A stretch of 64,000 nt of DNA. It comes from Ciona savignyi. Taxonomy: Eukaryota; Chordata; Ascidiacea; Phlebobranchia; Cionidae. Made by a program: the position numbers and the translations under genes. The notes under the pieces are model-generated. The model did not search any database and was not told the DNA's origin. It saw only the letters and a list, made by a program, of their open reading frames with translations. The stretch lies in the NCBI GenBank assembly GCA_000149265.1, contig CH003098.1:84473-148472 (forward strand). Reading direction: 5' to 3'. Below are positions 9,921-24,200 of the stretch, in pieces; position 1 is the first letter of the stretch, and each line of letters starts with the position of its first letter.

Positions 9921-11643
9921 GATGGCGTATAACCAATTAAGACCTCTATGAACGGCAGGATGTGACGAGTGGTACCCTCCATGAGTCATTGTTTTTAAAC
10001 GAGTGTTTTGCTGAGTAACAATGGTGGTGATTCCCCAATGTTTGTTTGGTTGAAAGCAGCATGTGCTAGGCTGCGCGCCAGTGTTCTCGTTTAGCTGTAA
10101 AGTTTTGTAATCGTGGAGCAGTGCTTTGTAAAATAAAGGTGTTGAATGTGCATCTGCTAGCTGTTTGTTGGAAAAAAAGTTGCCGATGTACGAGGGGGTA
10201 TGGGCTCAAAATTTTGTAGGGTTTTTAGTTTAGGTTGCAGATCCAAGCTTCAATTTTAAATTGTGAAAAAATCTAAGACTTCCTATGTCAGGATTTTGAG
10301 TGACAGTCGTTTTTGTGAGGTCAGTTTGCATTGGAGAGATAGGGAGAATAATTAGTTGAACGCCTCCTAAATGAAAAACTGGCCATTTTGAATTTTTTGC
10401 CAAAATCTCCAAATTTATAGAAATTTGAGTGTGGATAAATGTTACTAGTCAACTGTTTGTCTAAAATCTTACACTTAATTACTTATGCTAATTAGCAAAG
10501 TAATTAATTAGTCATTTTCCCCCATTTTTGGTCATTTTCACTCCGGTAGAGGGTCGTTTGGATATTTTTTCAAGAACTTAACTTCAAATGGCTTTTATAA
10601 ATACCAGACAATCTTTCGATACAGGCTGTTAATCCGATTTGTGATATCGGACTGGAAAATGCACTCCTCTTGGTATCCACATGTGTACCTTTTTTTCATA
10701 TTTTTTTCATTTTTGGGCAGGTGTGAAGGCCTAGATGTGTTGTTGGACACCTATGCATACAGAAGATATAAAAACTTACCAATCCTAACCATCCTTGATT
10801 GTCAAACATTGGTGAAAGAGCTGGAGGCGGACAAAATGTGGTCACACGAGGCTCAAAGGTGACATTGGGTGTGTTTTTTTACTCAAAAACAACAATTTGT
10901 ACCCTGGTTATGGACTTTAAACCTTTTAAATTACAGTGAAAAAATGTGCTGAAATTTGTGAAACATCAAGCAGTGAATTTTAATGTGTACGAAGAGTTTC
11001 AGTCATCACCAGTGACACTGTCGCCAAATGAAATCCACAGAATGACCACCCTTCAGTCGAAGGCCTGTAATAGCCGAAGCGGTCAACAGAAACGGTTAAA
11101 ATTTGGACAGGAGTCTTACAGAATGACCTCTACTAGTAAGTTCGGACAGTTTAAACCAAACTGGAACGGTCACCGTTTCCAAGATGGCGTATAACCAATT
11201 AAGACCTCTATGAACGGCAGGATGTGACGAGTGGTACCCTCCATGAGTCATTGTTTTTAAACGAGTGTTTTGCTGAGTAACAATGGTGGTGATTCCCCAA
11301 TGTTTGTTTTGTTGAAAGCAGCATGTGCTAGGCTGCGCGCCAGTGTTCTCGTTTAGCTGTAAAGTTTTGTAATCGTGGAGCAGTGCTTTGTAAAATAAAG
11401 GTGTTGAATGTGCATCTGCTAGCTGTTTTGTTGGAAAAAAAGTTGCCGATGTACGAGGGGGTATGGGCTCAAAATTTTTAAACAAAATTTTGTAGGGTTT
11501 TTAGTTTAGGTTGCAGATCCAAGCTTCAATTTTAAATTGTGAAAAAATCTAAGACTTCCTATGTCAGGATTTTGAGTGACAGTCGTTTTTGTGAGGTCAG
11601 TTTGCATTGGAGAGATAGGGAGAATAATTAGTTGAACGCCTCC
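9921..11643. mobile_element. 1.7 kb TTAA-flanked composite element with two 447/461-bp terminal direct repeats
   Basis: TTAA at 9917-9920 and 11644-11647 flanks the unit. Its outer ends, gatggcgtataaccaatta and the reverse complement of taattagttgaacgcctcc, form an imperfect inverted repeat (14 of 19 matches). Inside, 9921-10367 and 11183-11643 are almost identical direct copies, differing by about one substitution, a 1-bp and a 13-bp insertion, and each runs from one inverted end to the other. The unique core (10368-11182) has only short frames without family resemblance. TTAA flanks suggest a piggyBac-type mechanism; an LTR-like element with a 4-bp duplication is the alternative. Confidence 0.65.
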
Positions 11644-11697
11644 TTAAGACCTACCCAATAGCACAACCGTCTTGTGGAGAAGATTTCAAACCAACCT

Positions 11698-11986
11698 AGG
11701 ATAGGATATTCATCTTTATCCCCGTGAATGGGAAAACCAAGGGGGTTATCACACGGGCAATCGTCAGATTACCTCGCGCCCATCGTCGGGTTACCGGAGC
11801 TATTGCAGTGTGTTGTATATGATAGACATGTTCCTTCAATTTGGTAGAACCCATTAATCCGCTGGGTTCGGGCAATGTCCGTAAAGTGCCTTGCCCAAGA
11901 ACACAACCAACCAGCTAGCGACCAGTTTTGCACCTGCAACCTTTCGATTGAAAGGCGACTCACTTAACCGTTAGACCAACAGGCCG
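11698..11986 (-). repeat. SINE, full length, antisense
   Basis: The copy starts aggataggatattcat (reverse of the TATCC tail) and ends with the reversed tRNA-like head gaaaggcgactcacttaaccgttagacc-aacaggccgg. It lies between the composite element and the 3' end of the giant gene. Confidence 0.9.
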
Positions 11987-12321
11987 GTGTTAGACCAACC
12001 TTTTTGGCGCGAGCAGACGTCCGCCGCATTTACCGATTGAGCTAAACGAAAATACCTAAATTGCTACAAACCGAAATGGGATGGGACTGTTTTGTTACTT
12101 TTTGCTCGTTTTATATTAATAAGGGTCACAGTAAGAGAGAAAATGGTCACGATAAAGTGAAAAAATCACTTTAACCCAGAACCCAAATTCACCTCCAAAA
12201 CCATTCTTAACTTTCAAAGTTTTACCCGTCTTCTTTACCCTTCAGTTTAGAGCTGTTTCTATTCGCAAAACGAAAAACTTAATTTATTTCAATTCAACCA
12301 ACACAATTGTGACGCAACAAA

Positions 12322-15279
12322 TTAAAAATTGGAACTTGATTCGTTGACAGTCGGAGCTGCTTGAGCCAAAAATCCTCGGAAAGTCAAGCGGTCGCTGTTC
12401 TTTAGAACATTATGACGTAACAGTGCATCAATACAAAGAGCGATTGTTAGATAAGAAATCATTGTGACGCCGACAAAGATAAGAACTTTTGACGTGTCAT
12501 CTATTCTTCTAATCCCAAATATTCCAATAATGACGATACAAATAGCAATTGTGACATAAATAATGAACCTTGTTGTTTTTCGTTTCCTTGGATCCTGAAA
12601 TAGTTCGGTCATTCCATTATCCACAGTTACGTGATAAATACACAAACCTTGTAAAAACTGTCAGCTGGTAATGCAACTGAAACGTCGTCTGTGAAGTTAT
12701 TCACTACAACAGATGCTTCATCGAAAGTCGACTTCTGTGATGTCATAGTTAAACCATCACCTTGCGACTTTGATTGTTGTAAGATAGTGCTCATTGTGAT
12801 GTCAGAATCCGACCGACCTAAAAATTATCACACGTCAGAATGTGGCGATTGTTACGAATGACGTCACTAACATAAAGCGGCACCGGCCGATGGCGTCATT
12901 ACATCCCCATAGTAACGATTACGTGACGTTCTTCGGGTATTCACGGCGTCCCCTTCAACCAGAGAAGGTTTTTGGGTGGAAATCGTTCGGAAATGACGTC
13001 CAAGTTTGTACGAGGTCGGATATTGCGTAGTTGCTGACGACAAATCACAGACACCTGGGAATTTATGACGTCATAAAATATAGCCTTAACGCATTCGAAA
13101 TATTTACGTCGTCTTTTTTGCATTTCCTCCCTCAGCCAGTCGGGCGGCTCGGTGAGTGGATGATCGATCATACGCGAGGGAATCCGATGATATTCGGGAT
13201 CGAACCACGAGAATAATGAACGACTGTGAAGTCATACAGCTATCATATCGTAACTACTGCTATAACATGATTTTTTATCAGGCTAAGTTTCAAACCCATG
13301 CTCGGCTCGCCCCAAAGACCATTTTTAGAGTTGGTATATAAATCGGTGGCGCTAACCACACGACAATAGGCTATGACATCATACCTATCCGATGGTTCAC
13401 ACTTCTCGAAGAGATCATCTATTGGTTCGACCACACTCCGATGCACACGATGCCACTGATCGACAATTGAACTACGTGACCACATGCTGGCGCAACTGAG
13501 CACGTCATCTTCGCTCACAGACGACTCCGTCTCATCAGACGTCATCATGATCGCAGGAGCGGATCGAGTTCTACGAAGTCGTCCAACTCGAAGATTAAAC
13601 GCATCTTCGAGGTCACGTGACAAGATGTCTGTATTGTCAGTTGTTTAGAATCATTTTTTGAACCTACAACGTAAAATACCCACCGTCTGGTATTAAAGAC
13701 AAATGCTTATAACGTAGTTTCCATGGCAACAACCACGAATCTTCAGATCCACTGAAGCTAGGGGACTTCCCCGATGACGCAACATCTAAATACTCCAATT
13801 TACTCAAAACCGTTGAAAGTCTGGTCCCGTCGAGCGGTGGTTGTGTTTGCGGCTCGGCAAGTGGGTCAAAGGTCGGGCTTTGGATGAACGAGTAGAAGCC
13901 CAATATTATACAGGGGATTGATGCCATTGAGACCAGAGACAATAATATCCACTGTGATGTCATGGGTAATAGCAATGACGAGCAAGATAGCGAGATGAAG
14001 AGACCGAGGAAGCCAAGGATCGTTCTTTCACTTCGTGATACTTGACTGAGGAAATCTGGCCGTAAATATGGGAAAGTTAAAAAAAGTAAGTTATAGTCCA
14101 AACGAATATTTTAATGGGTCAGTGCGTCTTTCAGTGGAAGGATTGCAGGTTTAAAACTGGTTGCTAGCTAATCTGTTATGTCTCTGGGAAGGGCAGTTAA
14201 AGAAAAATGCCTTAACTCAGTGGATTAATGGTTTTTACCAAATTGAAAAAAACGTCCAGTCGCAAATAAAAAGTAAAGGTGGATGACAGGTAATGTGATA
14301 ATCGCTTGTGTGATAACACCCCTTGGTTATCTCATTTTTGGGGATAAATATAAATATCCTATCCTTACCCTTATAAACAAGATATAGTTGCAAATTTTAA
14401 ATAAAGCAAATAATAAACATTATGCAATACTTCCAAGTGTCTGACTGTGAGTATGTACTATTCTGACGATTTCACATGTACAATATACCCAATGCCAAAC
14501 AAGCAACAAACCTGAAATAACAGATGAGTAAACAAGATGACGCGACACAATTTCAAGAAAAAGTTTTCTGATTCCCCCAAGAGATTCGATTCGTGCCATC
14601 GTGGCTCGACGTTTTCCACCTGCTATGATGTCATTATGAAGTCATTGCTACACATGATGACATCATATATACCTTTATTTAAGCTGAAAGATTGTGGAAT
14701 CCCTTGAATAAATGTAACCGATTCCCTTACAAACAACCACGTCATACGACCGGTAAGGATGTCGTCAATCCCCAATTCGGCAATCTTGATCGTGACATCA
14801 CTACAAATTATAATCAATTTTTAGAACACATTAAGAAATTGCTAGAAAGCAGGAGACTGACATTGAATCCTGGGAGGGGGAATTCCCAAATATCAAACCA
14901 AGCTGGAATAGAGAAAGCTCCTGATTGGTCGGTTGAAGTAACCATATTGTGTCAGTTGCTACACGATGGGTGATCATAATCGGCTTGCCGGGCTGTCCGT
15001 CAAATCTGGTGATAAAAATATAGCAGATGATGGGTGGATATATGTGTTGAAGGATCCTCTGTACTGTAGACGGACGACTAACCTGCATACAACATCCATG
15101 GGCGTTATCTTTTTCCCCAACTTTAATTGGATCATAATACACTTATCCGTATTAATTGTATCCGTGGTGACCATATCAGAGGAAATGGTATTCGAGATAG
15201 TTTGCCCAGAAACAATGGGAATATTGTCGCCAGAAATACTTTTAGTTTCCATGGCAACTCCATTGTTTTCCACAACAAG
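12322..15279 (-). CDS. Giant gene block 17: divergent PLAT-like domain and helices 2-5 (polycystin-1-like C-terminus)
   Basis: Exons 15083-15279, 14862-15005, 14673-14800, 14512-14622, 13684-14055, 13385-13628, 13055-13223, 12648-12817 and 12322-12594. FDGQPGKPIMIT, WLLQPTNQELSLFQLG and MTWLFVRESVTF follow the spacing of a PLAT/LH2 domain. Then HLVYSSVISDFLSQVSRSERTI precedes helix 2, as H-x-W-x-S-x-x-x-R-P...S-F-T-R-x-Q-R does in polycystin-1. Helices 2-3 are in 13684-14055 and helices 4-5 in the last exon (FIIYVTIAICIVIIGIFGI; VLIFVGVTMISYLTIALCI). A short exon between 13055 and 12817 is unresolved. The protein ends after helix 5 in a 30-residue polar tail. Confidence 0.65.
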
Positions 15280-18200
15280 CTAAATACAGAAAGACGAAAA
15301 AAAAAGTTGACGCAACATTTGTGTGACCCTCACAAATAATGTTATGGTGGCCAAACCTTAAGTATATATATTATATTGTTTGGTTTTAATTAAATTTTGT
15401 TTGCACATTATTGTTCTTTCGCCTAGGTTTGGCGGCCACGTCCGCTATATTTATTAAATTATATCCTTTTTTTTCAAAGACCAGTTTTAACGACTGTTCG
15501 TTTTTCCGTCTTTTCCTGTTCCCATGTCGTTATTTTATTCGCTTGCCATTTTTAAATACTAGGGCAAAAAATCAATAAACTAAAACTAAACTAAAGTTGT
15601 TTCCAAAAAAACTTACGAAAACAGATTTACGATCCAAGTTGTCTCGCTTCACCGCCGAATATGTCATCAATATCATACACATGACCACACACACAAGTAT
15701 AGTTGGCATGGTGATCTCATCAATTGGGTAGACAATGGCCCATTGAGCTGGGGCGGTGAGAAATTGGATTTCTCGGATGGTTGGCTTCGATACAAGATCA
15801 TTGGTGCCAAGAATCGTAATCTATGATGTCATAATCATTAAGAGTTATGATGTCATCAATTATTAAGCATTACCTGAATAAATTTTGCCACGTCGTGAAA
15901 ACCAGTGAATCGGAACACCCCAGATTCTTCGGTTCTGATTGGTTCATTAGCCAAGCGACCATCACGCATGGCTAGTTTGATTGAACGGTTGAACGACTTG
16001 CCATCATCGGAGAAACCAAGTCGTAGTCCAGCCACTTTGTCGCCCTCATGTGTCCCAGAGTCCACTTCAACACCCTGGAAATGTAATATCGTCAATGATA
16101 TTCACTGGTTAATATCTCACCAATGAACATCACTAAGAGAAATATAAAAATATTGGTGCTGTTTCCTGCTTAAATACCTTAACAATAAACAGCCCACCGA
16201 GGTAAATTGTCATGTTATAACCCAGATTGTTTGTGGCAGTTGGTCGCCAACTTGTTATAGGATCTCCATCCCAAATATTTTCAACTGAGTGGCCACGTTC
16301 CGAGCTCGTTTGTGACCTCACAACTGATGATTTCATTGTCGCACCCCCATTCCATGTGAAAGTACCTGCAATGGCCGACTCACAATACAATCATACCACA
16401 CAATATTGATTATGACACCTGTTTGCACAGCAGTGAGATAGGTATGGTTAGCCATCTGTAGCGGTGGATCTTGGAGCCAATTCTCATACAAGACCTCGGA
16501 TTCTGTGAGTCCTCTAGGGTAGCCAACTGGAACTGCCCCCTCCGTTATTTCTAGGAATATGTTCGGTCAGTTTGTCCAGTTGGTTAGAATGGTTGTTGTG
16601 TTCTTGGCAAGGTGCTCAGCAGAAGCTACCTTAACCCAGTGAATAATAGGTTAATGAGATGCAGTAAAATTGTTTTCATTTAATAACACCCCTTGAGTTT
16701 TCCCAGTCGTAGGGATAAAACATGAACACTGGTATTTTGTTCTATCAAGACAGTTTAATAAATAAAAACAAAGACATACTACAACATGGAAATACTACAT
16801 TACAATTTTATAAGAATTTCTATAACCTCTACAAGAGTGCGGTTGGGTGGCCAAATGGTTAACGCGACCGATACATATACCGACTTACATACAAAACACA
16901 GTCTTAGCAACAAACCTATAATAGGTTTAAAACTAAGCATGCATAATAATAACCTCTGCAAGCGAAGGAATCTGGGTGTGGATTCCATTGTCCAGTATTC
17001 TCGCATATCATTGTGACATTGTTGGCACCATTGAATGACCAATCCGTCACATGATGCTGGACAGTTAGCCATGAATATTCATTACAAACGAACCTGCATG
17101 TGACATCACAATTTTTATTATATATTGATGAGAGAACATTCACCATTGTTACCTCATAGTTTGGTCAATTGGAAAGTCGGTTTTATTTTCACCACCTTTG
17201 ATGAAATATTTGGATTTCAATTTGTAAGGAGGGTGGAAACATCTGATTTCTATGGAAAGAGAATTAAATTTGTATTGCTTATTTAAAGTATGTTTATACT
17301 GTATGGGCAATTCACTATCTTTACACTGCAACTGCTCTACCAACTTTATTGTAGCACTATGTATATCTATTGATTCCTGTGGGGAATGAGGACTACCTGG
17401 ACAGTTAGCTCAGTCAGTAAGAGTGTGTCTGTGGTCTGCAGGCAGCCACAAGGTTGTGGGATTGAATTTAGCCACTGCATAGTGGGTTCTCTCATTTGGC
17501 AATGAACTTTGTGGACATGATCTCAATCCAGTGGATTCCTTGATTGAGCATACACAGTACAAATGTCTTAATATACAACACACTGCAGTTGATCTGGTAA
17601 ATCGATGGTGAGTATGAGATAAAGATAATAATCCTGCATGTTGGCATTTTTCTTGATATCAGCACAAGGTTTATAATATGCATGCATCAAGACTAGTTTT
17701 TTCACCAGAAGAATATACAACAAATCACCAATTATAAGATAAAACCTTGACAAGCACAAAGCAAATTACAAACCTGAACATGTGAAATTGATTGGAGGAT
17801 CCCAGGTTCCAAGTTCGTTACAACGCACCGACTGACTATAAACTCTTCTTCGAACCCAGTATCCATTATCACAGGAATATTTATACATAGAGTTGTACAT
17901 GGGGGGGTTGTAGATAGAGCTTCGTGTGGAATGCTCGATAAAACTAACCGGCTCACGACACACAAATGCTGAAACAACATTATAAATAAGCAAAGTATAA
18001 TAGTACTTGATTCTAAAGTTGGTTTAAAAAACTTAATTGTAAAATACTTCTTAAATTATTAGGTTTTGCTTTTGTTTAAAATAATTTCTGACGTGTTATA
18101 ACTGTCATTTTTCCATTTTTTTATGAACTAAAAGGTTTGATTTTTCAGCGGCAATAAAGAAACAGTAACTATGATACATGGGATACTTACATATACACAA

Positions 18201-21200
18201 TATGGTATTGAGATTTATAGTCCATGTCTTATCAGCGAGGCACGTCGATCGTATTTGATTAACTCCGATTCTGACATGGAAACCCGGGTCGCATGTCACA
18301 ATGAGTGTATTGTTGAACGTGGGCTCACCCACCATTGATGCGTGACGAATGTATCTCGGCACTTTGCAAGTCACCCCTGCATAAAGTGATTATGGCATCA
18401 TAAGTATTGTATTATAAATATGATGCTATAAGTTAAGAATACGTCTTAGATTGAAACCTGTCGCTGTGATGTCGGGTGTGCAGTTTGGCAAGGACCTTAA
18501 ATGGTGTTACCCATACTCAGTGGTCCAAGTTATAACAAACTGCATTAGCTCTGTTAGTTTGACAGTGTGTAATATCACGCAATGCATTCCTCATGTAATA
18601 TCACGCAATGCATTTCCAATTCACTGGGAAATACATAAGTATGGCATACATCCATGTTTAATAAAACATGAGTAGGCATTTCACTATCAGATTAATTTAG
18701 GCAATGCAGTACATTACAAAATAGAGAAACTGTTTAAATTTTATTTAACTCTTTCCGTCCCAACTCGCCATATATCGCGAGTTGGTGGGAAAACATGGTA
18801 TCCCGCCTGTACATAAATGGGTGCAAATCTAAAAAACGATTTCTCCGCAATGCGTAATGGTAGAGACCTCAGCTATGGCTCATTCGATCAAGGAAACCTT
18901 ATATTTTATTCTCTGTAATTTTCGTGGAGAAATATTAAAAATGCGAGGAGTGATAGCCTTTCTTTTTCAAGGCTTTGCCTCTTATTTCTATCGATTTTAC
19001 ACGAATTTACAAGTGACTAACTCAGCCAATAGGAGTCGCGTTAACTTGCGGAGAAGCTCTTTTTGTCAAGCAAGTCTTTCTTTACATTCTCTGTGAATTT
19101 CGTGCCGTTGAGAAAAAAAGGAGAGCGTTGGTGACGTTTTCGCAGCAGGCGTTTATGCTTCGTGTTCACCAAAGCATGAATCCAGCTGGGCCTGCTGAGC
19201 GCACGATAAAGAAAAAGGCGGCGAGACTAGCTAGTTCGGTGTGCCCTGCTTTGAAGAAGATTGGATATAGTATTTGTGTTTGTTTGCTTTTGTATGCCCT
19301 TTTTACACTTCCTTCACTGTTCTTATTTATACTTTTTACTATTTTAGTTCTACAAAACTAAAAATAAAAACTTCAATGCGTTTTGGTTCAATTTTTCATA
19401 ATATAGTTAGAATAAAGGAAAATTTCAATTAGGAATAGTAAAAAAACTACTAAAGATACAAATACAGTTCAAATTTTCCTGAGTACAAAAACTATTAGAC
19501 AATCTACATTCCAATTTTCATATCATTTGGGCATACCAATAATTAGTGAGTATTTCGTTTGTCAGTGCACCTCAAAATTTTCAAAGTCGAGCAGAATTTT
19601 CTTTACATAAAAAGTGGTGTTCACTAAAGTTTACATAATATATTCTTTATTGGAGGTAGATTCTAGGTGTGCGGTTTGTTTAAAAGAGGGATAAATTATC
19701 TTTCCAACCATACTAAATATTAAATCATAGCATAAATTTGAGAAAAACTGTGCTAATTTGAAAATGACCAAAAATTGTAAAAAACACTGCGGGACAGCAT
19801 GTTTAAATTAATGCATTTGGCCGGGAGTGAAAGAGTTAATCCTGTCAAAAGTAGATGTGATTTTTAGCAACCACATAAGTATAAATTAACGTTTGTAGAT
19901 ACTCACGTAAGCACTTGTATTGATTAGGGTCGGGAAACCAAGAACCACTCTCGTCACAAACCATGGGTTCGGGGACGGGAGGATCGAGATTGAACCCCCC
20001 AAGACATTGTATCAGGATCTCGGTTGTGTATGTATAAACATCGGATGGACGGATGTATTCGATGGGTGGTTTCCCACAATCGACCACCACACATCGCATC
20101 CCATGAACATCGGGAACCCATCTTCCATCTTCAGAGCAAGTGGCAGCTACGCTCGGTGTGTTTCGCTTGAACCAAGTAGTTCGTGGACATCTGTGCATCA
20201 TTCCTTATTATAACTTGGAATTTATCATGATTACACCTCATATTACATCAACCAAATAGGATAAAACCAGCCACTTTCTTAATGGTTTGTATCCTGGCGC
20301 AAGGTATTTTCAGACATCTGTTGAACCCACTCAAATAATGGTTTGTACTTAAACAGTAGGAGCATCTTAACCATATAGAAATTGCTCTAGTAGTCTGATG
20401 ATTGACTAGTAATAAGACAGCCTTCCTTCCCCTTTCACAAAAAAAACTTACACTATACACATCGTAACCGCAACCCACCATACTTAGCATACCCACTATG
20501 ACATAACACTCACGTAAACTCAACAGTTGAATCGATTCCTCGTTCATCGCTGCTCTTACTTGCTCCCTCTAGTGTCAGCTCGTCACACGCAACATCTATT
20601 ATTATATAATCAACAACAATGCTACAAAATGATAGTGATGAAAACTCACCATAACAACTGAACAATAATGGGTCAGGTAACCAGAGACCGTCGTTACTGC
20701 AATTCGACATCAACCGACGAGACTTAATGGTGGGAAAATGTAGACCTCGCGCGCATGTGTATGTTATGTTGGTACCGGCAACCGTGTTGTGGCCATCCAC
20801 TCTAGCGCCATCTACCTGAGCTATGACATCACAGTGGACGACCACACACTTGATGGTGGTGTAGGGGTCAGGGTCCCAGTCACCCCCCACACATACTAAT
20901 TGTTTAGACATGACTCCACGTTGGAACCAGTAGCCCTGTAGACACTGATATTCCACTGATGTGTTTTCCACAAAGCTTAAACTGGAGTTGACAATCCGAC
21001 TATTCTCAATATCTGCTGGTCTATCGCAGGTTATCTCTGTGGAATATAATGTTATCAATTTGGTTGTGCATATACTGAGATTTTATGAAATCTCAAAACA
21101 TCTAAATATGTTTAATTGTACATTGCTTTTAATTAAAGACTAAAAGTAGCGTAAAGACTAAAAGTAGCGCCCAAAGGTACAGTAAGTTTTTCATTATAAC

Positions 21201-24200
21201 CAATTGATTTTTTGTTTGGTATTCATACAAATCGTTTAAATATTTTTTTTGATTTTGTAAGTGGTTAACTTATATCAAATCGTTAAACTGTTAACCGATG
21301 TACACCTTCAACTATAATAATTATTTCAAGGGCTGCATGATACCTTTGCAATGTAGATCACCCTCTTGTGGAGAAGGGAGCCACCTTCCGTTACCTTGGC
21401 AACGTGTCGTCCGATTTGTCACGCCTCTCTGCATCCTGTAAAATATTTAAGCAAACTATAGAACTGAGTAGTTTTTTACAACTTTCGAGCAATATGCATG
21501 GATTTATGACAAATTCAGGGTATAATTCGCCGTTTCTAACTTTACTGGCTATCATCACCTTTATACTGTGAATTCATTATTATAAGATATAGTTTTTCAT
21601 TCACATATACATATTAAACAGGGAAATAATACCAGAATCCAGGATTGCACTTGTACGATGATTCTGATCCAACCTCTGCCCCACCTCGTGATATCCTACT
21701 ATGAGGTAACAATGGTAGTTCTTTACAATAGGCATCTAGGGAAACAGGTGTGGAATTAAATACTGAGTAAAGAGGGGTAATACCCCTTCACGAGAATAAG
21801 ATACTAACCCACGCAAGTCAGATTTGTATCTGGGGTCCAGTTGCTATCCTCCCCACACTTTGCAGTTAATAGCATGACCCCATCTCTGAACCACATATTT
21901 GGGGGGCATGCAAACGTGAAGCTCTCTCCATACTTGTATGAGAGAGCTATTTCAGGGTGAATCGACATGACGGGGGCTATTGGGGGCCCGCATATCACCC
22001 CTGCAAAATAGTATACAAACTGTTTTAAATGCTAGAAGATTATACCTGTTTTTAAATAAAACTTGGTCAGTACATAGAATGTGTCAAGAAAAAAAATGCT
22101 GGTAATTTAAGATGATATTAAAAATTTCTAGAATAACTTCTACTATTTTTAGGCTAGAATTTGTTGGTAAACCAACTTTATTTTAAAATTAAGTATCCTT
22201 ATTTACATATTTAAATAGAAAACCTTTCCAAGCCTGACACCAAGAAGTTATTATTTCTGGAAATTATTATTATTACTAACAACGTTGGTGTTATTTGTCT
22301 TACAATGCATACTGGAGGGAAAGATTTTGCTCTTTACATATATTATTGATACAAGAAGATATGTAACTACCTTGGCATGATATATTAGTGATGTCACCAT
22401 TCCATTGACCGAATTTATTGCAAGGAATCCTCAAGCTTCGATTGGAGTCTGACATCAAAGACCCAAGGTCACAAGTGATGCGCAGTATTTGAGTCTCACT
22501 GTCCCAAGTGTTGCCGGTTTGATCCAAAACTTCGATTGAATGCACAGATTGCCTTTGTGGCTTGGGAACACTGCATTTGTGGTCTGTTGGGGATTTGTTT
22601 AAAATTTAAAATGTAAATTATATAAAGACACATAATATTGCATACTCACGTCGACACTCAAAATCAACTGGATTTGGTGACCACGTGCCATCGTCAGAGC
22701 ATAACGATTCTTTGACATCCGATTGGCCAAAACTGGTAAAGTTGTCACGGCAACTAAATGTAGCTTTTGAAGTGTGCAATGTGGTGTCATATGACATCAC
22801 AACACCTTCTGTAGTCAGGGGTATCCCACAATCGATAACTAGAAGGTAAAATCATGGTTATACGCACTACTATAGACAAAATATAAACTAAATATTATTC
22901 AATTCACAGAAAATGATGCATATTAGGAGACTCAATTATCCCAAGGATGTGCCCATGGGGGAAAAACAAATAGTGGTATAACATAGATATTCTTTACAAT
23001 GTCGTGTGTCTACATTTGATGATATTTATGCTCTGAAAGATCAGAAAAAAACATAATTGAGGGGAATGGATTAAGGTCTTAGGACTCAAACACAGAGGAT
23101 TTGTAATCGGATAATCAAACCTGTGACCTGTCTGTATGTAGACTGGTATTAACCTTTACCGAATGAAACGGGGTGTTTACAGCAGATGACAATTTTCATC
23201 TGGGTCATAATATTCTCACCTGTGCATGCATAGGACGTGGGGTCGGGCCACCAGCCCCCTGTCTCATTGCATATGAATGACATCACTAACGATGACATCA
23301 TTGATTGCTTCACTGAGTAGCCTTTTCTGCATTGGACATCTACTTCTGATGCATATTGGTATTCGGCTTGTGATGTCATAATTGAATGGTTGACCATCGG
23401 ACGAGGACAATAAACTTCTGCAGAAAAGGAAGTCGTTAAATTTTTTAATTGTTCTCAACCATGTAAATGTAATAATAAAGAAGTCTTCATACTTTAATAA
23501 TAAATTAGCTCATAAGGGTGATACTTTCAGGTTATAAAAATTTTGTAGACTCTTTCAGTATTTGAGCAGGTACATACTTCATATTCAAATTAAGCAAAGC
23601 AGGAAACAACTACAGTCATTAATTGGTCAGGCACAACTTGATCTGTATGATAAACACATTTCGTTGGTTGTTTTAACCAAATAGATCATCCAGCTCAAAT
23701 GTTGACTTCGAAATCAGTTATGTCTTCTCAAGAAACAATGTTGGTCACACAAATCAATAATGCGCAAAATGATCTCGATTTGATAAGAAATGAAAGCACT
23801 CACATTCAGGCCCTTATATTGCAGTATAATGCAAGACAGGATTTCCTTAAGCGCAGGGAAAAATGTTGAAAGGTAACATTTTAAACATGCAACAAAATCT
23901 ACAACAATTTCAACAGCAAAAGTTATAAAACGAAAATATTCACAGCAATGAGTTGACTGCTCAACCCTTCCAAACATTTGAAATACAGTATATGAAAAAA
24001 TATACCATACTGTAAAACCTACTAACCCAGCCATCTATAATATATTTTAAACAAGTATTTTCACTCATCTTATTATAATACGACAGAATATAAAAATATC
24101 TTTCATATTATAATTCGACAGAAAGTTTCAAAATTTAAAGTCTGACCTTCGCACTTAATTTGCGTGAAATTGACAGGATGCCATTCCCCATCACCCCCAC

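Noticed and set aside
9556..9951. 131-codon plus-strand frame downstream of NDUFA6
   Set aside because: It runs into the split SINE and the composite element and has no domain or acceptable start context.
10641..11194. Two frames in the core of the composite element as transposase exons
   Set aside because: No motif, splice logic or family resemblance; they are short and probably chance.
19128..19361. 77-codon frame as a piggyBac transposase remnant
   Set aside because: It lies in the TTAA-flanked element but shows no catalytic DDD region or other transposase resemblance.
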